Positions 53,671-62,847 of a stretch of 64,000 bases of DNA are shown piece after piece. Each line of letters begins with the position of its first letter. The stretch's first letter is position 1. The DNA comes from Reinekea sp. G2M2-21 (lineage in GTDB: Bacteria > Pseudomonadota > Gammaproteobacteria > Pseudomonadales > Natronospirillaceae): assembly GCF_015687175.1 (NCBI RefSeq), contig NZ_JADPQG010000001.1, positions 186,001 through 250,000 of the forward strand. The letters run 5' to 3'. The translations under genes were made by a program, and so were the position numbers. A model generated the notes under the pieces. The model made no database searches. It saw only the letters and a list, made by a program, of their open reading frames with translations, and was not told the origin of the DNA.

Positions 53671-54513
53671 ATGAATAATGTGATACAGAGCCTGTTGGCG
53701 GCTGCGGGGCTGGAAACCGAGGGGTTGGCGATACGTCCCGTTGCCGGGGGTGACATCAATCATACCTATCATTGCGAAACAGACTATGACCACTACTTTC
53801 TGAAACTCAATGATGCGGACTTGCTGCCTATGTTTGTTGCCGAACGCCATGCATTGACCGAATTACAACGTAAAGGCGGGTTACGAACCCCCGAGCCCTT
53901 GGCGGTACCGGTGGTGGCAGACTACTCCGCGCTGATTTTACGTTACGAAGCGCTGAACCGACTTTCGCCTGAAATGGCTTTTGCGGCGGGTAAAGCGCTG
54001 GCTCGTTGTCACCAGGCTCTGAACCGTCATTATGGATGGCCTCATGATAACTTCATCGGAACGACGAGCCAGGTAAACACCGAGACGACTGATTGGCAGT
54101 CTTTTTTTACCGAACAGCGCATACGGCCGCAACTTGGCCTGTTGCAGCACCCTCATTTGACAATGGATCACCCGGGTTTACGCCGCTTGTTGCATTGTTT
54201 GGACGGGCATCAACCGCCTGCGTCGTTACTGCATGGGGATTTATGGTCTGGTAACCTGGCAGCAGCATCCGATGGATCCCCCATCTTTTTTGACCCCGCC
54301 AGTTACTTTGGCGATCGTGAGACTGATATCGCGATGACCGAATTGTTTGGTGGCTTCTCCACCAGCTTCTATCGGGGGTACGAGTCTGTCTGGCCGCTGG
54401 ATCCGGGCTACGTGCAACGCAAAGATCTCTATCAGCTTTACCATGTACTGAATCACGCAAATCTTTTTGGCAGCACCTACGTGCAGCAGGCATTGCGTAT
54501 CTGTCGCGACTAG
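53671..54513 (+). CDS. Fructosamine kinase family protein
   Basis: This 280-residue APH-fold kinase is of the fructosamine-kinase/ketosamine-3-kinase family (E. coli YniA type). PVAGGDINHTYHCET at residues 25-39 is the N-lobe glycine loop, then FLKLND with ATP-contacting Lys, WPHDNFIGTTSQVN in the middle, and the catalytic loop LLHGDLWSGNLA with the Asp, then FFDPASYFGDRETDIAM. Substrates are fructosamines or ribulosamines formed by protein glycation. ATG 53671 follows AGAGGGG; an upstream in-frame start at 53617 adds an unlikely leader. Confidence 0.93.
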   Translation: MNNVIQSLLAAAGLETEGLAIRPVAGGDINHTYHCETDYDHYFLKLNDADLLPMFVAERHALTELQRKGGLRTPEPLAVPVVADYSALILRYEALNRLSPEMAFAAGKALARCHQALNRHYGWPHDNFIGTTSQVNTETTDWQSFFTEQRIRPQLGLLQHPHLTMDHPGLRRLLHCLDGHQPPASLLHGDLWSGNLAAASDGSPIFFDPASYFGDRETDIAMTELFGGFSTSFYRGYESVWPLDPGYVQRKDLYQLYHVLNHANLFGSTYVQQALRICRD

Positions 54514-54624
54514 CAAGGGTAAGTGGATTGAATATTCATTTGTGTAATTAAAACGACTGTTTTATGGTTTGAGTCCGTTCGTTCACAATCACCACAATGT
54601 CCAGATCAGGCACCGGAGTTGTTT

Positions 54625-55131
54625 ATGCAGGGATTGCAGTATTTGAGTTTAACCAAGGCCGACCTTGAATCGCTCAGTCTGCCCATGTCGCGCGCTTATC
54701 GAGCCAACCAACACCACGCCGTTCAGCATCTGGAACATGCCCCGCTTAATTGTGATGAATGCCTGACCTTGCTGTCACAAAGCTTAACTGACCCGGATAA
54801 CCTTTGTTTTAAAGTGTGTTTGGGCGGTATTCCTATCGGCGCATTCGTCATTCACTGGAATGAATTTGGCGATAGTGAGTTACGGCACCTGTTCATCGAC
54901 GCGAAACACCAGAACCAGGGTATTGGCCGTCAGGTTTGGACTTTTCTGTTGAGTTGCTATCCAACTCAATCCTGGCGGGTAGAAACACCCACTTCTATCA
55001 CTCGTAACATTCATTTTTATCGCGATGTTTGTGGTTTCGAGTGGCAGTACGATCAAAATGGACTCAGTGTGTTCCGCTGGCAGGGGCAGTCGCTAGCGGC
55101 CGGTAGTCAAACAAACGACAACGAGTATTAA
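54625..55131 (+). CDS. GNAT-family N-acetyltransferase
   Basis: This 168-residue acetyltransferase has a typical core, ELRHLFIDAKHQNQGIGRQVWTFLL, with the acetyl-CoA loop QNQGIG, and the end segment TRNIHFYRDVCGFEWQ. The N-terminal 50 residues are less typical. ATG 54625 follows GGAG at good spacing. It lies before a small-molecule kinase gene and may share its transcript. Confidence 0.87.
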   Translation: MQGLQYLSLTKADLESLSLPMSRAYRANQHHAVQHLEHAPLNCDECLTLLSQSLTDPDNLCFKVCLGGIPIGAFVIHWNEFGDSELRHLFIDAKHQNQGIGRQVWTFLLSCYPTQSWRVETPTSITRNIHFYRDVCGFEWQYDQNGLSVFRWQGQSLAAGSQTNDNEY

Positions 55132-55196
55132 CGTAACGAGTGACGAGCGTAGACCGGCTCGTTATTATTCGCGGACACTCAAACGTTCAATGCATC

Positions 55197-56192
55197 ATGG
55201 ATTCCCAGACACATCAGTGGTTGTTATCAACCATGGCGGCTTCAAGAGTGAACGACATTGAAACCCTACAAGGCCTGTGGGGTGGCTATGGCGAATTGTT
55301 ACGGCTTCATCTGCAAGGTGGGTCGCAAGACAGCGTCATCCTGAAAGACATTCGTTTTCCTAAACCACAACAACAGCACCCCCGAGGTTGGTCCTCCGAC
55401 TTTGCGCATCAGCGTAAACTGCGGTCTTATCAGATTGAAAGTCATTTCTACCGTCAATTTGCGCAGCGGTGCTCTGCGCGTTGTTGTTGCCCGCGTGCAC
55501 TGGCGGTTCGCGAAGACGACGCGGGGCTGCAGTTGTTATTGGAAGATTTAACGCCATTGTTTCCAGCGAGCCCGGAACACATCAACTTGCCGCAAGTGAA
55601 AATATGCCTGCAATGGTTGGCGCATTTTCATGCGACCTTTCTGAACGTTGAGCCAGATGGTTTATGGTCGCAGGGCAGCTACTGGCATTTGACCACGCGA
55701 CCGCAGGAATGGGACGTGATGGCAGACGGTCCGCTGAAAGAAAGCGCTGCTGAGTTGGATAGGCAATTGGCGCAAACTGAATTTTTAACCATCATCCATG
55801 GCGACGCGAAATTGGACAACTTCTGCTTTTCTGCACGGGGAGACGAGGTGGCCGCAGTTGATTTTCAGTACGTTGGCGCAGGTTGCGGCATGAAAGATGT
55901 GGCTTATTTTTTCAGCAGCTGTTTATCGGCACGCGACTGTTTTGAGCACGCTGATTCATTGTTGGATTACTATTTTCAGGTACTGGACCGTGCACTTGAG
56001 GATCAATTGACAGTGGATCAACGACTTCGTTTGCAAGCACAATGGCGCAGCCTCTATGCCTTTGCCTGGGCCGACTTCCAACGGTTTTTAATGGGCTGGA
56101 GCCCCCAGCATTGGAAACTGAACGATTACTCTGATGAACAGACGAAGCGAGCGCTGGCGCAATTGAACCAAGCTGGTACCGCCGATGGTTGA
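55197..56192 (+). CDS. APH-fold kinase (ecdysteroid-kinase-like/DUF1679 type)
   Basis: This kinase-like protein of about 331 residues contains GLWGGYGELLRLHLQ (Gly loop), VILKDI with the ATP-contacting Lys, LLLEDLTPLFP at the hinge, the catalytic IIHGDAKLDNFCF and metal Asp in VAAVDFQYVG. This spread matches the EcKinase/DUF1679 group, which phosphorylates small lipophilic or sugar-like molecules. The start is uncertain: ATG 55197 or GTG 55140. It overlaps the next gene by 8 bp. Confidence 0.8.
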   Translation: MDSQTHQWLLSTMAASRVNDIETLQGLWGGYGELLRLHLQGGSQDSVILKDIRFPKPQQQHPRGWSSDFAHQRKLRSYQIESHFYRQFAQRCSARCCCPRALAVREDDAGLQLLLEDLTPLFPASPEHINLPQVKICLQWLAHFHATFLNVEPDGLWSQGSYWHLTTRPQEWDVMADGPLKESAAELDRQLAQTEFLTIIHGDAKLDNFCFSARGDEVAAVDFQYVGAGCGMKDVAYFFSSCLSARDCFEHADSLLDYYFQVLDRALEDQLTVDQRLRLQAQWRSLYAFAWADFQRFLMGWSPQHWKLNDYSDEQTKRALAQLNQAGTADG

Positions 56193-57099
56193 TGCGGATA
56201 CCGAGTTCGATGAACCGTTTAGCGGTGACCTTGCGTCGCTGGCGGCGACTGCAGAGCGTGCTGCCAGGGCCGCCGGGTACTACATTCTATCGGTTGATCG
56301 CGCTCAATTGAGCGTTGCGAAAAAACAGGGAGCACATAGTCTGGCAGCGCAACTGTTTACCGAGGTTGACCATCGCAGCGAAGCCATGATCTTTGAGCAT
56401 TTGCTGCCGACGATGCAAACCGGGAACATTGCCTGGTTGGCCGAAGAATCCGCGGATACCCAAGATATTAACCACCACGAACGTTTTCATAAAAAAGCCT
56501 TTTGGTGCGTGGATCCGTTGGATGGGACGCAAGCTTTTTTGCAGGGTGGCAGCGGTTTTGCCGTGTCTGTCGCGTTGATCAGTCGTCTCGGTATTCCGTT
56601 GATCAGCGTCGTTTACCATCCGACGAGCGATATCTGCTTTCGCGCGATTCACGGCGAAAAAATGTGTGTACCGGAAGCGATTGCTTCTTCGGGTTTTACT
56701 GTCTATATGGATCAATCGTTCACACAACACCCGCTGTACGACACCAGCATGGCAGCGCTTCAACACATCGCTGACTTAAAAGGCGCTACTGAATTGGTGC
56801 AAGTGTGTGATCAGGGGGCGGTTATGAATGCCTGTTCTGTATTACGAACGCCCAACTCGGTGTATTTCAAATTGCCCAAGGCACAAACCGGCGGTGGTTG
56901 TCTCTGGGATTACGCGAGCACGGTTGGCCTGTTTACCGCAGCTGGCAAGAACGTGACTGACATGGCCGGCCGCTCACTGCGATTGAACCCGCCAGACACG
57001 TTGTTTTTTAACCGTTGTGGTGTGTTGTTCAGCAGCGATTCGCAAGTGCACAACGCCTTATTATCATGGTGGGGTAAATTCAACCTGGCTTCCACCTGA
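56185..57099 (+). CDS. Inositol monophosphatase family enzyme (CysQ/SuhB-like)
   Basis: This 304-residue Mg-dependent phosphatase has the family motifs WLAEES (metal Glu), WCVDPLDGTQAFLQG with the D-x-x-D-G-T metal and catalytic residues, and WDYASTVGLFTAAG near residue 240. Relatives act on inositol phosphates, 3'-phosphoadenosine 5'-phosphate or fructose 1,6-bisphosphate. The long insert before the last motif is closer to CysQ-type nucleotidases. It overlaps the kinase gene upstream, suggesting a joint kinase-phosphatase function. Confidence 0.87.
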   Translation: MVDADTEFDEPFSGDLASLAATAERAARAAGYYILSVDRAQLSVAKKQGAHSLAAQLFTEVDHRSEAMIFEHLLPTMQTGNIAWLAEESADTQDINHHERFHKKAFWCVDPLDGTQAFLQGGSGFAVSVALISRLGIPLISVVYHPTSDICFRAIHGEKMCVPEAIASSGFTVYMDQSFTQHPLYDTSMAALQHIADLKGATELVQVCDQGAVMNACSVLRTPNSVYFKLPKAQTGGGCLWDYASTVGLFTAAGKNVTDMAGRSLRLNPPDTLFFNRCGVLFSSDSQVHNALLSWWGKFNLAST

Positions 57100-57217
57100 A
57101 TTTGATGCTTTTTTCGGCTTAGTCTTTTGTATTCTACTCACTCAATTGCAGTGACATGGTGATCGATTTTTTTGAATTGTGTCACATGGAACCTTTGCAA
57201 TAAATCAGGGATTGGTT

Positions 57218-58381
57218 ATGCGTCGACGTATTCTCATTTTACTGAGTTTTCTTGCAGTCGTTAGTTTTGTTCTGGTTTTTGGGTTTCGAACCCGGCATTT
57301 GGAAAAGACATCCTCTGTCACGTCGAATCAACCAGAGAACCCTGTTGTGGTTGAGCCGTTTACCGAGGATTTGGAATCGGAGACTGCGGCTGTACTCAGC
57401 ACGGAAGAAGAGCCTCTCCTTGAACTCGGTTTCGTGTTTTTGACGGGCGACGAATTAAGAATGCTAACTCGAATAGACCTGGAAATTTATCTCAGTGATT
57501 TCTATGCAACTTACCTCAATCACATGGATTTTGAACAATTGGAATCGACGTTACTGAACGAAGTGTTCCGTTTTGCCCCCGAAGTTGCGGTGCGTTATTT
57601 GAGTGATTATCGCGTGAATCCAGAAAGTCGGCCGATGGTGATGTCTGCGGTGGTGGCTGACCTTTTCAGGTTGCACCCCGAATCTGAATTAAAAGAAGCC
57701 TTTTATCGATATCTCGATACCTACAATCAACTGCCTGCCGGTTGGTTCATGATGCAGGCCATGCGCACGGAAGTTGCCGGCTTTTTGCATCAGGGTGATC
57801 CATCATTGATCCCCGGAGAAGTGACAGAATATGCGCTTAAAGGTTTTCTGGACGGCGAGATCAGAAACTATTTAACGATAACGTTCTTGGGTCTGCGGGA
57901 CTTCATAACTGACGAGCAATTGATTAGTGTGTTTCTGCAGACTTCACCATCAACTCTGGAAGAGGGTCTGGACGAATTGTTATTTGATGTGATCGCCTTA
58001 CGTGATGCTCGAACTTTCGATCACTTGCTGTCGTTTATGCAATATCATCCAAAAAAACTCAGTATTTATCGTTCGCTGTCAGAAATGGATGAAATTGATA
58101 TTTCACCAACCATTCAAGGTTTGATGAGCCGCTTCGCGACGTTAACCGAGGACGATAAACTTTATGTCAGCGTTATGGCGTTGGATATAGGTGACAAAGC
58201 CGCGCTTCACTATTTGGTGACTCACACCGGCGATGACTTCAATGGTCCAGTGCCGGTGAACATAAAATTCTTGCTGAAACGGCGATTGCCTAAACCCGCC
58301 ACTGACCTTACTTTTGAGACTTGGGTACTGCAGAATATTGATAAATTTGAATTTGATGCCATTACCCAGACGTTTCGATAA
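57218..58381 (+). CDS. Membrane-anchored protein of unknown function
   Basis: This 387-residue protein is anchored by an N-terminal helix (MRRRILILLSFLAVVSFVLVFGF). It is followed by a Glu/Ser-rich linker to about residue 75 and then about 300 residues of alternating helices with regular spacing, suggestive of a HEAT-like or TPR-like solenoid in the periplasm. No catalytic motif is visible. ATG 57218 follows CAGGGA. It converges with the DUF418 gene. Confidence 0.7.
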   Translation: MRRRILILLSFLAVVSFVLVFGFRTRHLEKTSSVTSNQPENPVVVEPFTEDLESETAAVLSTEEEPLLELGFVFLTGDELRMLTRIDLEIYLSDFYATYLNHMDFEQLESTLLNEVFRFAPEVAVRYLSDYRVNPESRPMVMSAVVADLFRLHPESELKEAFYRYLDTYNQLPAGWFMMQAMRTEVAGFLHQGDPSLIPGEVTEYALKGFLDGEIRNYLTITFLGLRDFITDEQLISVFLQTSPSTLEEGLDELLFDVIALRDARTFDHLLSFMQYHPKKLSIYRSLSEMDEIDISPTIQGLMSRFATLTEDDKLYVSVMALDIGDKAALHYLVTHTGDDFNGPVPVNIKFLLKRRLPKPATDLTFETWVLQNIDKFEFDAITQTFR

Positions 58382-58402
58382 TACACCCATGGCGGCCGAC
58401 AT

Positions 58403-59602
58403 TTACCGCCAATAGGTCAATCGCCGCCATAGCCATTCCAATGGTCCAAAGCTATAGCGTGCCAGCCACCATTGCGATACGGCCAGCTGAACTGCCCAGA
58501 TTATCAGTACAATGATCAGTTGTTGCCAACGTTCAACCTGGCCATACCAACCCAATCCAAAGCCATAGAATAGAAAGGTGCAAAGCAGCGATTGCATTAT
58601 GTAATTGGTGAATGCCATGCGGCCTGTCTTGGCTAACAGTTGGGTGGCTTTTACAAATAGTTTTTTCTGAATCATCGCGTTAAACAAAAGTACATAGCCG
58701 ATGGCCATCAGGACACTGCCGATATAATTAAACTGAACGCCAGCGTACTGTGAATAGCGGATATTCCATTGGTGATGAAAATTAAAATACAAGCCATAAC
58801 CAACAACGACAATACCGGTGAGTACCGAAAAAGATCCCAGCCGCAACAGCGTTTGTGCCGGGATTGCAGCAGAGAATATGCCCTGTTTGTATAGTGCCAT
58901 ACCAATAAGCATTAAACCGCCGACGCGCCACAAGACGTAGTAGACAAAGCCATAGGTTTCCATGAGTAAGGCATCTTGACTTTGCTGTTGTAGTTGACCC
59001 AGCCAGTGCCCGCCGAAAGTCGCAATATCGGCGGAGATCTGTTCGTTATTCGGCTGCCAATCGGGCAAATAATATTGCAGCTCGTCTGTTGGCATTGTCG
59101 ACAGCGCGGATTGTGACAGAAGATCAAAGACTGTGGGTATGCTTATTAAGACCAACCCGACGGTCCACAGTGTTCGCACTGATTGTTGGCGAAACAGGAC
59201 CGCCCAGAACCCGCAGACAGCGTAAGAAAATAGCACATCGCCAGACCAGATTAGGTGGCCATGGATTAACCCGAATAACAGTAACCAACCCATACGTCGC
59301 TTATGGAGTTTTGCGGCGGGTATGTGTTTGTCTTCTGCGCGCTCAGAAAACAACATCACTCCAACCCCAAACAGCAGGGAAAAAATAGACATAAATTTCG
59401 AATCAATAAACAGGTGGGAGAACCCCCAGACCCAGCCGTTTATGCCAGATAGGTCACCGAATGCGGTTGGATTAATGTATGCCGTATCTGGCATTGAAAA
59501 CGATTGGATATTCATCATCAAAATACCCAGAACTGCGATGCCCCGGATGACATCCAGGCTAATGATTCGTTGCGATAAATCGGTTGGGAGGCTTGCCTGC
59601 AT
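58403..59602 (-). CDS. DUF418-family membrane protein (YeiB-like)
   Basis: This 399-residue protein has about ten membrane segments. It starts with RIISLDVIRGIAVLGILMMNIQSF, the classic acyltransferase-3/DUF418 opening, and contains KFMSIFSLLFGVGVMLF. The DUF418 domain proper occupies the C-terminal 160 residues, with GRMAFTNYIMQSLLCTFLFYGFGLGWYGQV. A role in membrane-lipid or cell-envelope modification is suspected for the group, but not known. It lies alone, facing the gene at 57218. Confidence 0.92.
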   Translation of the reverse strand: MQASLPTDLSQRIISLDVIRGIAVLGILMMNIQSFSMPDTAYINPTAFGDLSGINGWVWGFSHLFIDSKFMSIFSLLFGVGVMLFSERAEDKHIPAAKLHKRRMGWLLLFGLIHGHLIWSGDVLFSYAVCGFWAVLFRQQSVRTLWTVGLVLISIPTVFDLLSQSALSTMPTDELQYYLPDWQPNNEQISADIATFGGHWLGQLQQQSQDALLMETYGFVYYVLWRVGGLMLIGMALYKQGIFSAAIPAQTLLRLGSFSVLTGIVVVGYGLYFNFHHQWNIRYSQYAGVQFNYIGSVLMAIGYVLLFNAMIQKKLFVKATQLLAKTGRMAFTNYIMQSLLCTFLFYGFGLGWYGQVERWQQLIIVLIIWAVQLAVSQWWLARYSFGPLEWLWRRLTYWR

Positions 59603-59673
59603 GCGTTAAGGGGACCGTTGAGATGTGTCACGTATTCAACGGGAAGCGATCCTAATATGCAAGGCATAAATGA

Positions 59674-59689
59674 CCGCCCAACTGGGCGG
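59674..59689 (-). terminator. Stem-loop after the small gene at 59702
   Basis: CCGCCC pairs perfectly with GGGCGG over a 4-nt loop and, read on the minus strand, is followed by TCATTTAT. It lies 12 bp beyond the stop codon of the 92-residue gene. Confidence 0.65.
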
Positions 59690-59701
59690 CGTTAAACGGA
59701 C

Positions 59702-59980
59702 TCAGTGCTCCCGATTATTACGGTTAATCTCCAGTAAGAAACGGGCCATGTCTTCAAGCTGATCGATCTCTTGACGGCCGAGTTCAAGTACGTCGAGAAA
59801 TTCCTTTAAATCGTCTTCGACGTCGATATGACGGGATGTTTTTATGCTGTTTAGCATCGGAACCAGTAGGTCAATCAGGTTAGGTACGGGTGATTGAAAC
59901 GGCCCGACACTCTGATAGTCGTCAATGGTTGTGGTGGACTGCCGTGCACGAGCGGAATGTATGGATACAACTTTTGGCAT
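59702..59980 (-). CDS. Small protein of unknown function
   Basis: This 92-residue soluble protein starts at ATG 59980, with the ribosome site AGGAGGT. An N-terminal positively charged stretch (PKVVSIHSARARQ) precedes two predicted amphipathic helices: VPNLIDLLVPMLNSIKTS and EFLDVLELGRQEIDQLEDMARFLLEI. These could form a helical hairpin and dimerise. No family is recognised. It stands alone with its own stem-loop. Confidence 0.65.
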   Translation of the reverse strand: MPKVVSIHSARARQSTTTIDDYQSVGPFQSPVPNLIDLLVPMLNSIKTSRHIDVEDDLKEFLDVLELGRQEIDQLEDMARFLLEINRNNREH

Positions 59981-60092
59981 AGCTAACCTCCTGTGTCGCG
60001 GTAGCTTCACTATGGCATGAGTGGCTGAATAAAAACTGAACGTGTAAATGCCTGTTGGAAGTTACATTGGTTATCACAGGGGTTAAAATGCT

Positions 60093-60878
60093 TTAAGCCG
60101 ATGTTTGCACCACTGTTGCCAACCAGGGAGCCAGTTCCTGGTCAACGGTTTTTCCGTGTTCCGCCAGAAACGCGAGAAAACGCGCGGGTGTCCTGGTGGC
60201 AATATTTTGCTCGGGAAAGTCCAGAGCGCGTAAAACGGCGATTGCCTCATCGAATATCCCCACATGAAAACTGATGTGAGCGTCGCTGCCCAAACTGATT
60301 TTCCAATCGTGTTTCATCACCGTTTCAACCATAGAGGTACAGAAGGGTTCGGAACCCTGTCTGCTATGCGTGAACGAACTGTTGTTGATTTCCAGTAAAA
60401 CATTATGGTCTTTCGCGGCGCGAACAATGTCATCCTGATCGACGGGGTAATTAGGATTACCCGGGTGGCCAATAATCTGAATGACGCCACTTTCCATAGC
60501 ACGGATCATGGCGCGCGTGTTGTCTCGTTTTGAGCCAGGTGGTAAGACCGGTTCATGAAAGCTGGCAATGGCGTAGTCCAGATACGGCAGCATGCCATCC
60601 GGAAGATCCACGTAGCGCTTATCTGTTCCAGCGTATGGATCAGCCAAAATATTCGCTTCGATGCCGCGTAACATAGCAATACCGTCGACCACGCGAGGAA
60701 TGATTTTCATGTTGCCAAAGTGCCACGGGTGTGGCGCGTCTGGCATTTCCGGCGCATGGTCGGTAATGGAAAACAACTGCAGGCCATTAAGTTTGGCGTC
60801 GCGAAAATAATCATGCACGGTGCTGTACGCATGGGTACTGGCAATGGTATGTGAATGGGTATCGCATAAAATTTTCAT
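60093..60878 (-). CDS. PHP-domain phosphatase (YcdX-like)
   Basis: This 261-residue metal-dependent hydrolase has the PHP metal-binding His pattern: CDTHSHTIASTHAYS at the N-terminus, SITDHAPEM, a Glu in MLRGIEANI, IIGHPGNP, LLEINNSS and SLGSDAHISFHVG toward the end. This order matches E. coli YcdX, a trinuclear-zinc phosphatase. The physiological substrate is not known. It begins 64 bp from the NSS transporter gene on the same strand and may be co-transcribed with it. Confidence 0.93.
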   Translation of the reverse strand: MKILCDTHSHTIASTHAYSTVHDYFRDAKLNGLQLFSITDHAPEMPDAPHPWHFGNMKIIPRVVDGIAMLRGIEANILADPYAGTDKRYVDLPDGMLPYLDYAIASFHEPVLPPGSKRDNTRAMIRAMESGVIQIIGHPGNPNYPVDQDDIVRAAKDHNVLLEINNSSFTHSRQGSEPFCTSMVETVMKHDWKISLGSDAHISFHVGIFDEAIAVLRALDFPEQNIATRTPARFLAFLAEHGKTVDQELAPWLATVVQTSA

Positions 60879-60941
60879 GTTCAGCCTTCTTAACTCTGGT
60901 ATCGCAGTTGTTTTCCGTTCTAGGTCACAAGGGTTGGTTCA

Positions 60942-62327
60942 CTATGGCGAAAACCAACCAAATATGGAAGCCAGAAAAACGAAGGCGATAGCCGCAGGTG
61001 CAATTAATTTTAGGGTAATACGGTAAGCGGCGAGGTAGGCAATGGTTAGTTTGCCGTCATTTGACAGCTCATCCGCAACCGCTTTTTTGTCCAGCTTCCA
61101 GCCGACAAACAAAGCGATAAAGAAACCACCAATGGGTAATAACTGATCCGACAAAGAGATAAACCAATCGAAAATATTCATATGGCTGACTTCGCCGGAA
61201 ATCAGGAACGGTAACTTCAGCCAGCTTAATATACCGTTGCCTTGTGACAGCAACGCTCCGACCAGGGTTACCATACCGGCCACCACCAGTGTTGATGTTT
61301 TTCGTTTCCAGCCAAATTCTTCATCGAGATACGCGACAATTACTTCCAGAATTGAAATGGCGGATGTCAACGCCGCAACCGCTAACAGCGCAAAAAACAG
61401 CATTGAAAACCCGGTGCCGAAGGGCATTTGACCAAACACATTGGGCAGAGTAATGAAGACCAGTCCCGGTCCAGAACTTGGTTCAATGCCAAAGGCAAAA
61501 ACAGCCGGAAAAATAGCCAGACCGGCAATCAGCGCGATAACCGTATCTGCGACACTAACCTGAACCGCAGTAACGCCCAGATTTTCCTGTTTCCCGATGT
61601 AGGAGCCATAGGTGATCATGGTACCCATGCCCAATGACAAACTGAAGAACGCATGACCCATGGCCGCGAGCACCGCTTCCATGTTCAATTTGCTGAAGTC
61701 AGGTGAGAAGAGAAACTCAATACCTTTGGCCGCACCTGGCAGCGTCAGAGAGCGAATAGCGAGTACGATAAGTATGACGAGCAGTAGAGGCATGAGGATT
61801 TTGGAGTAACGTTCAATGCCGTTTTTAACACCGCCCAACACGACTGCAACGCACAAGGCCATAAACAGTACTTGCCACAAAACGGGTAACCATGGGTCGG
61901 CAATGAACGTACCAAACACATTACCCAGCTGTTCCGGCGTCTGATCCGCCAGCGAGTTTAGGGCTGAAAGCCCAAGGTAATGCAGAGTCCAACCGGACAC
62001 TACACCGTAAAACGATAACAGGATAAAGGCGGTGATAATGCCCAGTGCGCCCGTCAGAAACCATTTACTTCCTGGCGCTTCGGCCTTAAAAGCGCCAATA
62101 GCATTTTTTTGTGCGCGTCGACCGACAACGAACTCGGCCAGCATGATGGGTAAGCCAATAAAGGCGATGCAAATAAGATAGACCAGGATAAAGGCGGCTC
62201 CGCCATATTCCCCGGTAATGTAAGGGAATTTCCAAATGTTGCCTAAGCCAATGGCTGAGCCGGCGGCAGCGGCAATGATGCCAAGCCGACCTGAGAAACC
62301 GTCACGTTGATTGGAATTCTGTGTCAT
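60942..62327 (-). CDS. Neurotransmitter:sodium symporter family transporter
   Basis: This 461-residue inner-membrane protein has about twelve membrane segments. The first holds the NSS signature GSAIGLGNIWKFPYITGEYGG, which forms the Na+ and substrate site, as in LeuT. The segment AFFSLSLGMGTMITYGSYIG fits the sixth, unwound helix. Bacterial members import amino acids with Na+, and the C-terminus is like that of the tryptophan/tyrosine or alanine carriers, but specificity cannot be fixed. Its start is 187 bp from the divergent gene at 62515. Confidence 0.94.
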   Translation of the reverse strand: MTQNSNQRDGFSGRLGIIAAAAGSAIGLGNIWKFPYITGEYGGAAFILVYLICIAFIGLPIMLAEFVVGRRAQKNAIGAFKAEAPGSKWFLTGALGIITAFILLSFYGVVSGWTLHYLGLSALNSLADQTPEQLGNVFGTFIADPWLPVLWQVLFMALCVAVVLGGVKNGIERYSKILMPLLLVILIVLAIRSLTLPGAAKGIEFLFSPDFSKLNMEAVLAAMGHAFFSLSLGMGTMITYGSYIGKQENLGVTAVQVSVADTVIALIAGLAIFPAVFAFGIEPSSGPGLVFITLPNVFGQMPFGTGFSMLFFALLAVAALTSAISILEVIVAYLDEEFGWKRKTSTLVVAGMVTLVGALLSQGNGILSWLKLPFLISGEVSHMNIFDWFISLSDQLLPIGGFFIALFVGWKLDKKAVADELSNDGKLTIAYLAAYRITLKLIAPAAIAFVFLASIFGWFSP

Positions 62328-62514
62328 GCGTCGTCCAGAGTACGAAATTGAATGAAGGGTGAGGGCGGTATTCTACGGTGGTCGACAGCAAAGGTCATTG
62401 ACTAATCGGTCAGAGAAATGTGTTTTTGTTGATAAAAACTGATCGAGCTCAGAGACTTAGCCTTCATCACTTGGGTTACCATGGTTATGTGATCGTAACC
62501 TGGAGAACATTGGA

Positions 62515-62847
62515 GTGGACGATAGAAACGTGATTCATTGGCTGGATGCGAAAGCAAAGGCAGTGGGGGTTAGCCCGCAATTGCTGTCTGTGATCAAGCA
62601 GTTGAATGATCGATTCGGTATTCAAATTGACGTGGCAGATGAGCGTTTGAGTCGGTTCAAAATGTTATTCCCCGCGCTGGACCAAGCAGCAGCGCAGCAC
62701 CATGATATTGATTTAAAAGGCGCCGATGTCGCAACGCAACGGATATTCGAACAGGGTGTGGAGCTGGGTAAGGCACAGATGATGACCGATGTAATCATCT
62801 GTATTCTGGAGCAGGATGGTTTGATTTCACGCCAGACTAGCGAATGA
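62515..62847 (+). CDS. Small hypothetical protein
   Basis: This 110-residue soluble protein is mostly helical. The GTG start at 62515 is preceded by TTGGA. The mid part has a heptad-like run, KAVGVSPQLLSVIKQLNDRFGIQ, and the end ILEQDGLISRQTSE. No family is recognised. It converges with and slightly overlaps (11 bp) the end of the pflA gene. Confidence 0.6.
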   Translation: MDDRNVIHWLDAKAKAVGVSPQLLSVIKQLNDRFGIQIDVADERLSRFKMLFPALDQAAAQHHDIDLKGADVATQRIFEQGVELGKAQMMTDVIICILEQDGLISRQTSE

